A stretch of DNA of 64,000 bases from Ciona savignyi. Taxonomy: Eukaryota > Chordata > Ascidiacea > Phlebobranchia > Cionidae. Location: the NCBI GenBank assembly GCA_000149265.1, contig CH003181.1:309426-373425 (forward strand). Reading direction: 5' to 3'. Position 1 is the first letter of the stretch. The number at the start of each line of letters is the position of its first letter. The notes under the pieces are model-generated. The model had not been told where the DNA came from. It saw only the letters and a list, made by a program, of their open reading frames with translations, and ran no database searches. This document shows positions 11,283 to 23,358 of this stretch, piece after piece. Position numbers and translations under genes: made by a program.

Positions 11283-11904
11283 ATTCGTTTCTTAATTATT
11301 CATTTCTTTTCTAATATTATGGGGCGTTAAAGCAGCCTGGTCACTGGTTTATGTCATTTAATACCGGGTCAAGTTCGTGGGATCTTATTGGTCCATTACA
11401 TCACGTGACCTTTGACGACGCCACGTAATGACGTGTTTGTTGTCCACGTCATCAAGATTGTATCGCGACTTTAACGTCATAACGTGATGACAACATCGCT
11501 GGATTTGAACGTCTGCAGAGGGAAATCCCATGAATAAATTATTTCACAAATGGCTGAATTAGATTTTATTTGGAAGTGACGTTTTATTCTATCCGTCATT
11601 GCGTCCGTTTTCATCCGACAATGTAGTTTCTTGTTTCACCTTGGTTCGTTTGGACGAATTTCGTTTTGCTAATTTTTGTCATAATTATTGAAATATATAT
11701 TTACTGGAAGGAGCGGATATGACGTAATCACTTGAGACGAGTCGGTGTTACTATGGTGTGCAGTCAAGCGTGTAAATCGGGGGTATTATGACCTCATTGC
11801 GGTCAAAAGGGGAATAATATATTTTTGTCTTTCCCTTCAACACAGCAATAATTCCAGTTAATTATGGCAATAAAACGGGAAAATTACAAAGGTCCACTTA
11901 CAAA
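11283..11904. other. Palindrome spacer, right part
   Basis: No gene, tRNA or repeat family recognised. Several tgacgt/acgtca motifs occur between 11400 and 11500, with no evidence that they act. Confidence 0.5.
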
Positions 11905-12400
11905 AAAGTGCACTTACAAATGGTTAAATTGTTATAAAATGACTGGTGTTTTGGTAGCTGAGTCTGCTAACGACTGCAAGTAATAGCATCACAATTGGAA
12001 ATCACGTTATAACACACTAAGTTAGGACAATATATAAACAAATGCAAAATAAACAATTAAAACAACGCAGCATGCGAAAAGCACTAAAATGGACAACAAG
12101 TACTGCGAAACGCAGTTCAGCAAACGTTAACTTCAGTGCGTTTGTATCTTGCATTTTCCGGGAAAATTTTGTTAAAGCCAACGAAGTTCGAAGGTGTAGT
12201 CAGCGCAGTTGGATGACGAGCTTTCTAATTAAGATTTAGATGCGGGGTAAATATAATGTCACCAAGATCGTTGATAATAAACTGGCAGGCAAAGGTAACA
12301 AACATGCACATTGCGGTTTAAAAGCGCATTGTTATTATGATGGATATTCACATATTCCAGTGGTGTGATGTTGCTTAATCCTTGTTGGTAGATAGCGGGT

Positions 12401-12520
12401 TCACAATGGTAATGCACACAGCACGCGCACGTAAGGGTTATAAGCGGGTGGCATGTTCACAAGTCCGACGCTTGTGTCGGTTGGATCGGTTCGCACAACC
12501 ATCCAGATTCCGGTTCTGAC
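12401..12520 (-). pseudogene. Inverted remnant of the lectin-like gene's last exon
   Basis: Reads in frame on the - strand from an RTG-like start of homology to TGA, including MVVRTDPTD and NMPPAYNPYVRVLCALPL, almost identical to the end of 10026-10223. The first part of that exon and all other exons are absent on this arm, so it cannot encode the protein on its own. Confidence 0.85.
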
Positions 12521-13118
12521 CGACTATTTTAAAGCCGCATCTGTATACTTGTAATTTATTGTATTTTAAGCGTGTGTGTTTAATTAATGTGTTTAATGAG
12601 GCAAAATCTAATAAAACAAATTTCTGTATTTAAACATTTTTTTCAGAGCTAAGACGAACCTATGATGGGGTGGATACCAAGACTTTATGTGTCTTTATAT
12701 GTATCGGTCGCGTTAACCATTCGGGCACACGACCGTACTGGGGCATGTAAGCGAAATGATCCGGTCGGCTATAACTTACTTGTAGCGCCACCACTCGGTG
12801 ACTTTGGACATGGATAAGACCGAAGGCGGAACTCGGTTGAAACCAGTGGAATAATGGGATCGATGAAACGTAATAATGAAAGCTAAAACGTAGTGATGTC
12901 TTCTATTATACGCTCCGGCCATCCCGACGCCGGGCACAAGGTGAGTTTAAACGCAACATTCTAGCAGCGAATACTATGACGTCATCGGATGGCATCACGA
13001 TCTACGTCACACGTAAGGTTTAGGGTTCGAACCCCAGCAAGGGACAAAGCAGGGATGAATCAGTGTAAACAACAAGCCCGGACACATCGGGCTGAATGGT
13101 GCGGTTCAAACACATAAC

Positions 13119-13301
13119 ATGGAGATCATAAATCAATTGTTTGTTGGGGAATCCGGTTACTGGGGAATCCCCTATACCGTGCTTGGAAGCACAATTGCGA
13201 AGTTTCAGATGAGACTGTGTAGAGTTGACGGATTGCTGGGGATAAAAAACAACAACTGGTGGGCCGATGGACGACAGACTTTGTTGTTTACGTCATATTA
13301 A
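13119..13301 (+). other. Partner of the conserved 60-codon frame
   Basis: Right-arm version of the frame at 6143-6325, starting MEIINQLFVGESGYWG. Open throughout, with five residue changes from its partner. Unidentified. Confidence 0.3.
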
Positions 13302-13374
13302 ATCGGAAAGCTCATTATGAGCTCAAAATCGCCATTTATTTGTTCTTTCTTTTAAAAAATAGACTCAGAGTGTT

Positions 13375-14290
13375 TAATGGTCTAACATTTCACCAAATCT
13401 GATCAAAATTAGAGCAGCCGTTCAAGCGCTATGCCCCAAAAAGTAAATTTATTAGAAAAACGTTCTGGTTTTTAACGTCTCAGGGGAATTCCCCTGGATT
13501 CATTACCCAAAAGTATAGTTTCTGCATATTTAGACCATGTTCTCTTACAAATGTCAAATTTTTATTGCGATTCCATTACTCTTTTTGGTAGATGCCGGGG
13601 CGCCATGCCATGCATATGTTGCTATCATAGTTTGTGGAAAAAATCTTATTTTTTAGGGTATTTCATTAGGTAATCTTTTTTATTTGTTTTAAGTGTTAAA
13701 CCAGTGACTAATGCACTTACATTCCATCAAATCTGAATAAAATTGGAGAATCTGTTTAAGCGCTATCCCGTAAATAGCTATTTTTTAAGAAAAAAATACC
13801 GTTTTGGTTTTTAAGGTCTCAGGGGAATTTCCCTAAATTTATCACCCACAATTTTGATTTCTGCACATCTAGACCATGTTGTCTAACAAATGTAAAATTT
13901 TATTTGCGATTCCATTACTCCTTTTGGTAAATGTCAAGGTGAAATGGCATGCTTGTCACAATCCTGATTTGAGAACAAAAACCTATTTTGGGGGGTATTT
14001 TCCTAAATAATTTTTTTATTTTCTTTAGGTGTTAAATAAGTGACTAATTACTTATATTTCACCAAATCTGATTAAAATTGGAGCAGCCGTTCAAGCGCTA
14101 TGCCCAAAAAGCTAAACATTTGGAAAAAAATACTGTTTTGGTTTTTCACCCCCCAGGGGAATTCCATGTGATCTAACAAATGACAAAGTTTCATTGCGAT
14201 TCCCTTATCCCTTCTGGTAGATGTCGGGGCCACAAGCCATGTCTGTCAAGCGTTTGACGAAAAAAAACAAAAAAAAACGGACAAAAACAA
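13375..14290. repeat. Three tandem repeats of about 335 bp
   Basis: The landmark caccaaatct or catcaaatct recurs at 13391, 13725 and 14060 (spacing 334 and 335). Each unit continues with a gttcaagcgctatgcc-like line, a ctcaggggaattccc-like line and gattccattac followed by tttttggtagatg. The third unit is slightly shortened. No coding frame crosses units. Confidence 0.88.
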
Positions 14291-14681
14291 TATGTGTCTC
14301 ATTTTTTCAAATGGGACCCATAATTAAGTCGGTTTCGACATATTCATTATTCATTGAACCTCTCCCGTGCCAATTATAGCTTTAATTATCGTCGAATTAT
14401 TGGAACTTATGATTGGAAAGTTTTAATCTATCGCAGGTTAAAAGTATAAATAAATTTACTGTCAGGGAATTAACAAACGGAAACGAGTGCAGTAGTTGGT
14501 CCAGTGGATAAATAAGATTATAAAACTGACTTACAAAACTGCTTCTCATTTTATTTCTTTTACTAAGTGTTCAACCATAAAAAGTTTATCAACAAAAAAT
14601 GTTTCCTAAAAATATATCCTGCGGTGATGATCATTGACTTGTGTGAGAATGGTATGAATTTTAAGAACTTAATGACTATGT

Positions 14682-15207
14682 CCGGCCCGTTGGTCTAACG
14701 GTTAAGTGCATCGCCTTTCAATCGAAAGGTTGAAGGTGCGAAACTGGTCGCTAGCAGGTCGGTTGTGTCCTTGGGCAAGGCACTTTGCCTGAACCCATCG
14801 GACATTGCCTGAACCCATCGGATTAACGGGTTCTACCAAATTGAAGGAACGTGTCTATCATATACAACACACTGCAATAGCTCCGGTAACCCGACGATGG
14901 GCGCGAGGTGATCTGACGATTGCCAGTGTGTTAATCCCCATGTGCGTCGCCTTTCAATCGAAAGGTTACAAGTGCGAAACTGGTCGGTAACTAGTCGGTG
15001 TTGTCTGTGGGCAAGGCACTTCATGAAACATTGCCTTAACTCAGCAGATTAATGGGTTCTACCAAATTAAAGGAAAGTCTCTATCATATTCAACACACTG
15101 CAATAGCTCCGGTAACCCGACGTTGGGCGCAAGGTAATATGACGATTGCCCGTGTGTAAACCCTCTTGGTTTTCCCATTCACGGGTATAAACATGAATAT
15201 CCTATTC
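14682..15207 (+). repeat. Two SINE-1 copies in tandem
   Basis: The first copy (14682-14940) has the complete tRNA-like head (ttggtctaacggttaag, a Glu/Asp-type A box) and stops within the tail; the second (14941-15207) begins inside the head (gcgtcgcctttcaatcg) and has the full tail ending aacatgaatatcctattc. Within the first, cctgaacccatcgga is itself duplicated. Confidence 0.85.
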
Positions 15208-16380
15208 AACAAACTGTAAGTTTGTGGATAGAATAGTGACTAAATTTGCATTGCAATTTTTTCACCTGCAAAGATAGAAATGTTTCACAACCATATATAT
15301 GCAATACACCCCGGTTATCCGGCGGGGAAAGCTTGGTAATCTGACGATTGCCCGTTTAATAACGTCCCTAGCGTTTTCCACTGACGGGGATAACACTTAC
15401 CCTTTCTCTACCACACAAAAATTTGAAGAGGCGAGTATACAAATTAGTTTGCCCATATACTGTATTTACTAAGTAAAGTTCGTATATATACGACAATATA
15501 TAACAATATATGGTTCGTTGCCCATCTTTTACGATGACAAGGGCACTTAGCATCAGCGTGTGTTCTAATTATGCGTGCTGTAAATCACCCCTATGTATAT
15601 AGGTTTTGGTCATAAAATTGAATTACTTAAATGATCTTGCTGTGTGGTGTAAATAAAAATACTAAATATTGTAAACCATGTATAAAAATTATTTATTTGG
15701 ACAACTTATTGTAGTTTATATTAAGCGATATAAAAAGATTCTAATACACTTAGGTGTTGTATAGGTTATAGGATGATTTTCGTGTTTATCCCGTAAAAGG
15801 GAAGACGCATTGGTTTACCGGAGCTATTGCAGTGTGTTGTGAATTATTGGGATGTTTCTTTACTTTGGCAGAACCCAATAATTCGCTTTAATAGAATATT
15901 CATAAATTACTTTGAATTCATCAATGTCCGTTAAGTGGTTTTAACAAGGATGATAACGCCCACCTTATTCAACACAGACGCGCACGGTTGAATGATAACG
16001 CTCCGTAACGGGGATAAACATGAATATCCTATTCTGTATTACGGTTAAAGGAATAAACATAAATAAATGTCGTATCATTCTATGCTTTTTTACATACTGA
16101 GACTTTGAAAAGGAAGGACAAAACAATAAAATGATTTCACGGTTATTGTTAAACCTTAAAAACCGGATATCGTGTTATAACTTGTACTTATAGTCCAGTT
16201 GTACATTAAAACGTTCCTGCTCGGTTTGTTAAATCCAGCAATACCCTGTACCAGATTTAGAAATATATTCACTTCTTCGCATGCCCAAGGACACAGCCAA
16301 CTAGCCAAAGCCTAGGCTACGCTTTTATCGTCTGATTAAACGTGCTGAAGATGTTTATTTGTGGCAAATAGTTTTTGGGC
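15208..16380. other. Intergenic DNA with one diverged SINE-1
   Basis: A - strand SINE-1 remnant lies at about 15782-15945 (accggagctattgcagtg, gcagaacccaataattcgc). No gene or RNA seen. Confidence 0.5.
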
Positions 16381-16667
16381 TAGGATATTCATCTTTATCC
16401 CCGTGAATGGGAAAACCAAGGGGGTTAACACACGGGCAATCGTCAGATTACCTCGCGCCCATCGTCGGGTTACCGGAGCTATTGCAGTGTGTTGTATATT
16501 ACCGACACGTTCCTTCAATTTGGTAGAACCCATTTATTCACTGGGTTCAGGCAATGTCTGTAAAGTGCCTTGCCCAAGGACACAACCGACTAGCTAGCGA
16601 CCAGTTTCGCACCTTCAACCGTTCGATTGAAAGGCGACGCACTTAACCGTTAGACCAATGGGCCGGA
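16381..16667 (-). repeat. Full-length SINE-1
   Basis: Well-preserved copy: tail at 16381 (reverse of gaatatccta), body with cgtcgggttaccggagct, head ending at ggccgga (16667). About 287 bp. On the - strand the head begins tccggcccattggtctaac. Confidence 0.88.
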
Positions 16668-16895
16668 CTTACTAATATCTGTTTGATGTTTTTTTTATAA
16701 TTACAAATGGATTTTAGCGTGTGTGACAAGGAAAAAGGTGCCACCTTGCAGTCCAGCGGAAGAATACCCGAGAAACAACACGCTATTAATGTCCAAATGT
16801 ATATGAACCCGAAAGCCCTCTAAGGCCGGAAGTTACAGCACTGGAAGAGCTGTACGATATTTTGTGATCACATATTGGTAATATTGTTTGCTTAA

Positions 16896-17695
16896 CCCTT
16901 TCAGTGCTATTGGGTCATATATGTCCCAATAGATGCCTTTCAATGTCTGAACGACCGCATTTGTCCCAAAACGCATAATATTCGCTCCCCGACGCGTAGC
17001 AAAAATATTGTTTTCACGCTTGATTGATTTCCGATGTTTTGGCCAGCTGCTCAAAGGTTTTAGGCGCCATTTTGTCTGGTAAGTTTATGTGGTTCTTTAT
17101 GATTAGATTTTTTTAAATGTTTTTGTTGCTGAAACCTTTAGATATTGCATAAAACTGTTGTAGTTGTTAAAATTTACGTTTTATATGAATTTTCAAAACG
17201 CTAGTGTGTTGTTTCTTGTTTACTTTTATATTTTATCACACTATTAGTTTGTGGTTCACATGTGTCCCAACAGACACTGGGTAACGGTTTTTGATGGTAT
17301 TTTGAAAATGCAGTACAAGACGCAGATGTGCTGAATGCTCAAGGAGTAAAAGAGAAAAACGTACTCAAATTATGTGTGTAGAATGTGATGTGCCATATTG
17401 CATCGAATGTTTTACAAAAGTGCACATGTAAACGGAAAAATAAACGTTTCGTTCCCAACATATGTGTTTCATGAATGATGTTTGGGACATACATGTCCCA
17501 CTAACTAGGACTAATGGGACATACATGTCCCACTAACCAGGACTAATGGGACATATATGTCCCCTCCCCATTCTGCCCTCCATTATTATTTTGAGCGATT
17601 GAAAGCCACTTTGTGTCCAAGGGTGCATATATTTAGACATATAACTTTAATTATTATCATATACAATGTAGAAAAAAAAATTCGACTTGAAAGGG
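16896..17695 (+). mobile_element. piggyBac-type element, internally deleted
   Basis: 800 bp flanked by TTAA at 16892-16895 and 17696-17699. Ends are ccctttcagtg on the left and cttgaaaggg on the right, as expected for piggyBac (TTAA target, CCC/GGG termini). Next to both ends lie short palindromes with gggacata and tatgtccc. At about 17308-17428 a + strand frame ends with the cysteine-rich C-terminus of a piggyBac transposase: CRRCAECSRSK-like, then CVECDVPYCIECF and H-M-stop. The DDE catalytic domain is missing, so it cannot move itself. The intact TTAA and termini suggest a fairly young copy. Confidence 0.88.
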
Positions 17696-17699
17696 TTAA

Positions 17700-20539
17700 C
17701 CCATAAAATTAAAAAAAAAATTGTAATAATATTGAGGTTGGTATATTTAAAGACGGAAGTAGGAAACTGGAAATCGATTATTCCGCGTGCTCTAAATTCC
17801 TCGTAAAGCCTCTTTCATTAGGTGATATAATGATTAGTAAAACACCCGTATTCCTTTAGTTGTAAACTCAAAGCCGTTAGGCAGGATCTACACGAACACT
17901 TGCGCCCTGGCGGACATTTGTTTCTTACAAAAGATTGACCGCTAATCAGCTTACAAGAAACAAACAGCTGTGATGAAATAGTTGTGTGTGGATTTAAAGC
18001 CTGGGGGTGGGTATAGAATTAGTTAACATTATCGTATTATCGCAGTGGGTTCTTCCAAATTGAAGGAACATCTTAATCATACACAACACATTGAAATAGC
18101 TCCGGCAACCCGACAGTAGACGCGAGGTAATATGGATATGCTGTGTAGTAACCCCTTGGTTTTCCCATTCACGGTGATAAACATGAATATCATATGTTAT
18201 TCTGATACTACGCTAATAAAGTTAAATGAGATAAGCACTATTTACTGTGTTGTAGGCCTACTCATCTAGGTTAATCGGCCTACTGCTAAATTACACCTGA
18301 GGGGATGTGTTTGCTTAGAGTTTAGACTACAATAAAGAGAAGAAGTTGATTAAGTTTATTGTTACCAAGGCAGCACCCACACATACTTTTGCGCGTCAAC
18401 TTATGAAAAACAAGAACTCTTACGCGCAAATGTGTGGGTTGTTAATCCGTCTTAACTTGCTAAATCAGGGATAAAGTAACCAAACTAGCGCTATACGTAG
18501 TCGATATTCAGCTCAAAAATCGATCATTTTAGGCTTACGTGAAAGGCCGTGTAAAAATACTTTACAATTCCTTTGTCAGTTGAAAATGCAGTTGTTTTGT
18601 TAGTTTAGCAAAAGAGAAAATCTATTATCGGGTTAAAAGCGTCCAGTCATGGATCAAGTATCGCCAGATGATCGCCTGTTGTAGGTAAAAGATCATGCCA
18701 CTTTTGCTAGGTAAAGATGTATAACCAAGTCAAAATGTTAGTTTATGCCGTATTCCCATCCTAAGGGCAATAACGTACTATAGCAATAGAAATAAAAATA
18801 TAAGACAAATCTGATCCATCGTATTAGATATAAGACATCAAGTCTATCGTATTAAAATGATGAATAATCTTAATTTACAACAACCCAAGGCATCCAACAA
18901 TTATGCGTATGTGGCTGTTGTATGAAACGGTAATGGTTTAATAAGTAATGAGTAAGGTTCACCAAAGGTTACCTACTACATAGCTTGTGGCCTTGTTCAA
19001 ATAGAATACAACTAAGAAATAATAAAACCCAAAGGTTAAAACGATCATAACTAGTGAATTAAGAATAAAAACACAGCCTGTCAATCTAGTAGCTAAGAAG
19101 GTAATAAAGGAAGGGTGAAACGAAGTATACAGTTTGCGTAGCTAAGAATATAGCATGGCAATGACAGAAATGTCATAAACCAGGACTGTTGATTATGTGG
19201 GTTTCGGTAGACCACAGTGAACAAATTCTGTGAACGCGAGAGTGAATAGAATGTATGATTGTCATTAAACTTTAATACACCTACGCAGCCGCGGGTTCGA
19301 CTGACGATTATTTGCGCGAGCCCTACACGGGCGCGCTGCTGTCTTTAAAACGCTTGACCCAAGAGAACACACACGCAACGCTTACAAGAGAGGGGAGGCT
19401 ATCTCTTTTAGAAATAGACGGACAGGCTAGCCTTTGAAGGCAACCACGCTCTACTTGGCGGCCGTAACCAGATACGCGAGTGCGCAGGTCTTTTGTCTTC
19501 AACTTTATTTCTACCGCCTTTTCAGCACACTCAGATAAATAAACGGGCAAGTTTTACCTGTAGGGATTTATTTCAGGTTGCAAATAAAAGGTGGATATCC
19601 GTAGAGATGTTGTAGAGTTACCGAAATTAAATACAACCACAGTTAAAAATTAATGTAAATCGCAATAACATGAAGGTCAGTGATTACTGATTAGTACATA
19701 TAGTCCCGTATTTCTATACTGGGCATTACGGTGTTAAGGTTTGGTCTAAATTTCCACTTTTCTTAATCTTTTTAGTGCCCGAAACTCTGTAAATTGCAGC
19801 ACCGGAAACCAATGCTTGCTAGGTTCAAAAAACGAGGTTTTAGTTGAGATTGCGTCATTGAAGAAGCTGCTGATTTTAATGACGCAGCCTTTTTAGCTGT
19901 GCAAACATTCCGCAAAGAAATAGCCAGCGAAGTTGTTTTTTCTTCGAGCTAAAACCCAGAGATACAATGGCCCGTTGTTATTTTCACAGAAGCCGTATTG
20001 GAATTGCTCTTTTATGGCATATAAAGACAGTTAAATGCGCCACAACATTATTGGTAGCATAGTAGTATTTCAAGTAACTTTTTGCGCAAGTTTTAAAATT
20101 TCTGTTCTTATTAATTTTTATTTATTTAATTTTTATATTTTCATGTAATTAGTAATAGGAAGCAGCTGTCTCGATTACCAATACCACATACTTTCTCGGG
20201 TGGCTGCTAGTTTAACTTAAGTTATTTATTTTTAATATGATGTCATGCTTTAGTTAATTAATTGAGTGAAAAAACAAAGATATTGGCACAGATTTCAGTA
20301 CTAGTCAACAAAATTAGTTTAATATATACTTATTTACTTAGTATACTTGTAGATACTTTTTATTATAATACGACACCACAAAAGTCGCTAAAATAAGTTA
20401 ATTCTATTTGAACGTGTAACCTTATTACTAGTTCATTAAAACTAGATTATACAACACAGATTAAATCATATTTAATACGATCATTTTATGTTTTAGATTA
20501 TAAAGTAACATTACCTCATTTTGTGAATACAACTAAAGA
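17700..20539. other. Gene-poor stretch
   Basis: Contains a SINE-1 tail (+) at about 18045-18192 and a stem-loop at 18375-18439. The 75-codon - strand frame at 19323-19550 lies in a locally GC-richer patch, but has no supporting splice sites or family. Nothing else supported; 20480-20539 is the promoter side of the next gene. Confidence 0.5.
18375..18439. other. Stem-loop, about 18-bp stem
   Basis: acccacacatacttttgcgc pairs with gcgcaaatgtgtgggt across a loop of about 25 bases. It could be a hairpin RNA or the centre of a small MITE; no terminal duplication was found. Confidence 0.5.
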
Positions 20540-21495
20540 ATGAAAATTGTTTTTGTATTGGCCGCTGTTGTGTTATGCTTTGCATTGCTTGGCGCTGCCC
20601 ACTCGAAGCCGAAGAATAAAATGAAGTTTTGCGATGCTCAATGTCAAAGTGAATGTGGCGATTTAGGCGCGTGCAAAAGAAATTGCAGCGCTTCCTGCGT
20701 TGGAGGTAATTAACTCATTGTATTTTTGTACATCTTGATATAGTCCAAAAGCACGTTTGGGGGGTAAATTTGCAGCTTTTCGATCGTTTAAGGTAATTTA
20801 CTCATTGATTTGTGCAAGTCTTTAAATAATCCATAACGAAAGGCACATAGGGTGATACGGTTACTGTTAGGGTCCGAATCAAATATTAATCTAAAGTTAG
20901 GTGAACTACATATTACTGTTGGTAGCAAGGTTAAAAGTAGTTTTCCTTTAGTTCAATACTTTTGTTAGCAATTTACTTTATTTTTTAGGTGTTGCCCATG
21001 GATAGGAACATATGCATATTAACCTTTGGAATGAGACACCTAAAAGGGTGTTGTACGACGCGTTCTTTTAAACAATTTAATACCTCCTTAATGCATTATG
21101 GCGCCGTAATGAGGGCTGTTGTTAAATCAGCACATTTATTTCAATGATCACTGTCTTACGTCGCGTTAACCATTCGGCCACCCGACCGTACTATCTTGTC
21201 CCCCAAAAATGGTTTCTAAAACACTAACCTTTGGCCGACGACCGAATTCGCTGCGAGCCAACTAACTCCCCTTTTTACAGCGAGGGCGCACAAGGTCTGC
21301 ATGCGCAATTGCAAGGTCAACACGTGCATGAGACACATCAATACAGAGTGCGAAGCATGCCGGGACAGATGTTTCGATCAGGCCCTTGAATGCCGTACCA
21401 CCAACTGCTCAGAGGTGTGTGCTTCTGGAAGAAAACCGAAAAAGAACCGTCGATGCAAATCCTGTATTCGTCTCCATTGCCGTGGTAGTGAATAA
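20540..21495 (+). CDS. Small secreted cysteine-rich protein 1 (18 Cys)
   Basis: Two exons, 20540-20705 and 21281-21495 (phase 1 junction, GTAATT donor, tttttacag acceptor), 126 residues. Residues 1-22 are a signal peptide (MKIVFVLAAVVLCFALLGAA, then HS). The mature part is basic and holds 6 Cys in exon 1 (CDAQCQSEC ... CKRNCSASC) and 12 in exon 2. Exon 2 spacing is C-x3-C-x4-C-x7-C-x2-C-x3-C-x6-C-x4-C-x3-C-x11-C-x2-C-x4-C. The gene at 22459 has the same intron position and nearly the same spacing, so they are tandem paralogues. I do not recognise the family. Secreted, basic and disulfide-rich would fit an antimicrobial or other extracellular role, but nothing here proves one. A polyadenylation signal lies at 21695-21700. 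Confidence 0.85.
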
Positions 21496-22458
21496 CTCTT
21501 AAACATCAGAATATTAAGTGTATATACTTTCCTCTCTAAAATTCAAAAGTGACCTCGTGTTTTTTGCACTATGTGTAAAAAAGTTGTACTTCGTATCAAG
21601 TTGTAGTTTGTATATAATTTATGTCGTCTAGGTGTTACTGAATATTGGTGTTAAAGACGTTATATTGTTACAGGGTCATTTTTATTACTAACAGAATAAA
21701 ATTAAACTTGCCTAATGTTGGTATGTTATTGCTTTTCCGTTTTTGTCGGTCAGGCTGAACATACATTGTATTATTAACGCAACCACAAGATGATAACCAT
21801 CGATGCAGTTACATAATCGGATCGCGTTTTACGGAAAGTTTGCATGCAACAAGTGGGAAAATGGAACATTGGGGAAAAGTAAAGCAGAACTGGTGATTGT
21901 GACATCTACATCATATCCAAACTTACGCTGCCATTAACGGGTTCACAGTACAATGTTGTCGATTCTTGGTATCGAGAGTCAACTCTTCGGGTTATGTTCA
22001 AAGAAGACTGTTAAAAATCTTCGACGTTGATGATAAAAAACGAAACCTTCTTAATACAAGAAATACTTGGCATCTCTTTCGCAGCAGAAATCCAGTAGTT
22101 TAACAACATAATTACGTTGTAAATGAATTTTACATGGATAATGTTACCGTTTGATGATGGTATTATTTTTTTGTTTCACAGAAAGACCTCTTTATATTTG
22201 GCTGTACTGTGTTTGGTAGAAAAACTAATTTATGTTGGCTGTTCGTTTCAATATACAAAACGTGTGTAAGGTTATTGCTAACAGTTAATTGCAAACTACA
22301 ACATAAAATGTTATCTTGAAACTGTGCTATATAGTTTTATTCCCATTTTTTCCTGGCAGATTATCATGAACATTTATTAAGGCATCTTTAATCACGTTGT
22401 GCATTTCAGATTTAAATAGGTATTACTTTGATAATTTCTGGATTGTCTTTATTGAAAA
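21496..22458. other. Spacer between the cysteine-rich genes
   Basis: 3' flank of the first gene and promoter side of the second; no other gene, RNA or clear repeat seen. A partial - strand SINE-2 lies upstream, in the first gene's intron (21148-21192). Confidence 0.5.
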
Positions 22459-23237
22459 ATGAGGGTTACACTTTTTGTCGCTCTGCTGGTAGCAGCAAGT
22501 GTGGTTATGGTTGACTCCAAAGGATGCCCAAGGGTTCTGGCGAAGTTGAAGGCATTCAAGAGATCCAGGCAACATATGATGGGCGCTTGCCTCGCAGAAT
22601 GTGATTCGTGCTCGGGGGTCAAACGATGTGCTCAGACAACTTGCTTGTGTGATTGTGCTGCTCAAGGTATGCTGAACATATTCTGCTGAGTATCCTTTTA
22701 AGTACATTACGATACGTGTTAGCATTGATTATTAAACCGCCCTTGCCGAATTTTTGATTTCTGACAGCATTCTCCGGTCGTATGTAGAGCATCATTTTTT
22801 AGTTAAAGAATAAGTCGGTTGTATTCTTGGAAAGGCACTTAACCCTTTGGATAAAAGTATTGGTTTAAAACAGTAGCAACGCAATACGCTTTAAAACGTT
22901 TAATGGTGTTTTTAAAGCTGGTAGACTTTTCAACTTTACCTTCAACTCTAATCGTTAAAATCTAACACCAAGATTTTTGTTAAAAATTTATAAGATATTA
23001 TTAAAAAATATGTTTCTAGGTAAGGCTGGCTTCTTTGGCTGCATGAAGCAATGTGTGAGCACCAGATGCTCGGTACCGGCGGAATGCAAGCAATGTACTG
23101 CACCGTGCAAACAACGGGTCAGGTCTTGCAAGAGAACCATGTGCAGATCATCATGCCCTGGCAATCAGAGCCTTCAGCAGCATGTCAGAAACGCGGAGTG
23201 TCGCACATGTGTGATGAACAACTGTGGTGCTCAGTAA
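22459..23237 (+). CDS. Small secreted cysteine-rich protein 2 (20 Cys)
   Basis: Two exons, 22459-22666 and 23020-23237 (phase 1, GTATGC donor, tgtttctag acceptor), 141 residues. Residues 1-20 are a signal peptide (MRVTLFVALLVAASVVMVDS). Exon 1 adds 8 Cys (ending CAQTTCLCDC); exon 2 has 12 with spacing C-x3-C-x4-C-x5-C-x2-C-x3-C-x6-C-x4-C-x3-C-x14-C-x2-C-x4-C, matching its upstream neighbour in nine of eleven intervals. Outside the cysteines the two proteins are very different, suggesting an old duplication or fast evolution. Function unknown. Overlapping frames in this exon are shadows. A SINE-2 starts 14 bases after the stop. Confidence 0.85.
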
Positions 23238-23250
23238 TTCTTGGAATTGC

Positions 23251-23358
23251 TGTACGGTCGTGTGGCACAACTGTTAACGCGACCGATACATGTACAGACT
23301 ACTAAAAAACCGTCCTAGTGTAGAGCCTATTATGGGTTCGAAACTTGGTTCGGTGAAA
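23251..23358 (+). repeat. SINE-2 copy
   Basis: Nearly complete: gtacggtcgtgtggcac, cgcgaccgatacatgtacag, gggttcgaaacttggttcgg. It lies just past the stop codon of cysteine-rich gene 2 and probably forms part of its 3' UTR. Confidence 0.75.

Larger units (their letters stand above)
11905..13340. repeat. Right arm of the large inverted repeat (internally deleted)
   Basis: Reverse complement of 6105-6932 joined directly to that of about 10110-10745. The joint lies near 12525-12530, between cggttctgacc and gactattttaaag. About 3.2 kb of the left arm, holding most of the lectin-like gene and of the possible gene at 6904, has no counterpart. A - strand SINE-2 copy lies at 12645-12745. Confidence 0.85.

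Noticed and set aside
19323-19550. 75-codon - strand frame in a GC-richer patch
   Set aside because: No start context, splice partner or family support; kept only as a note.
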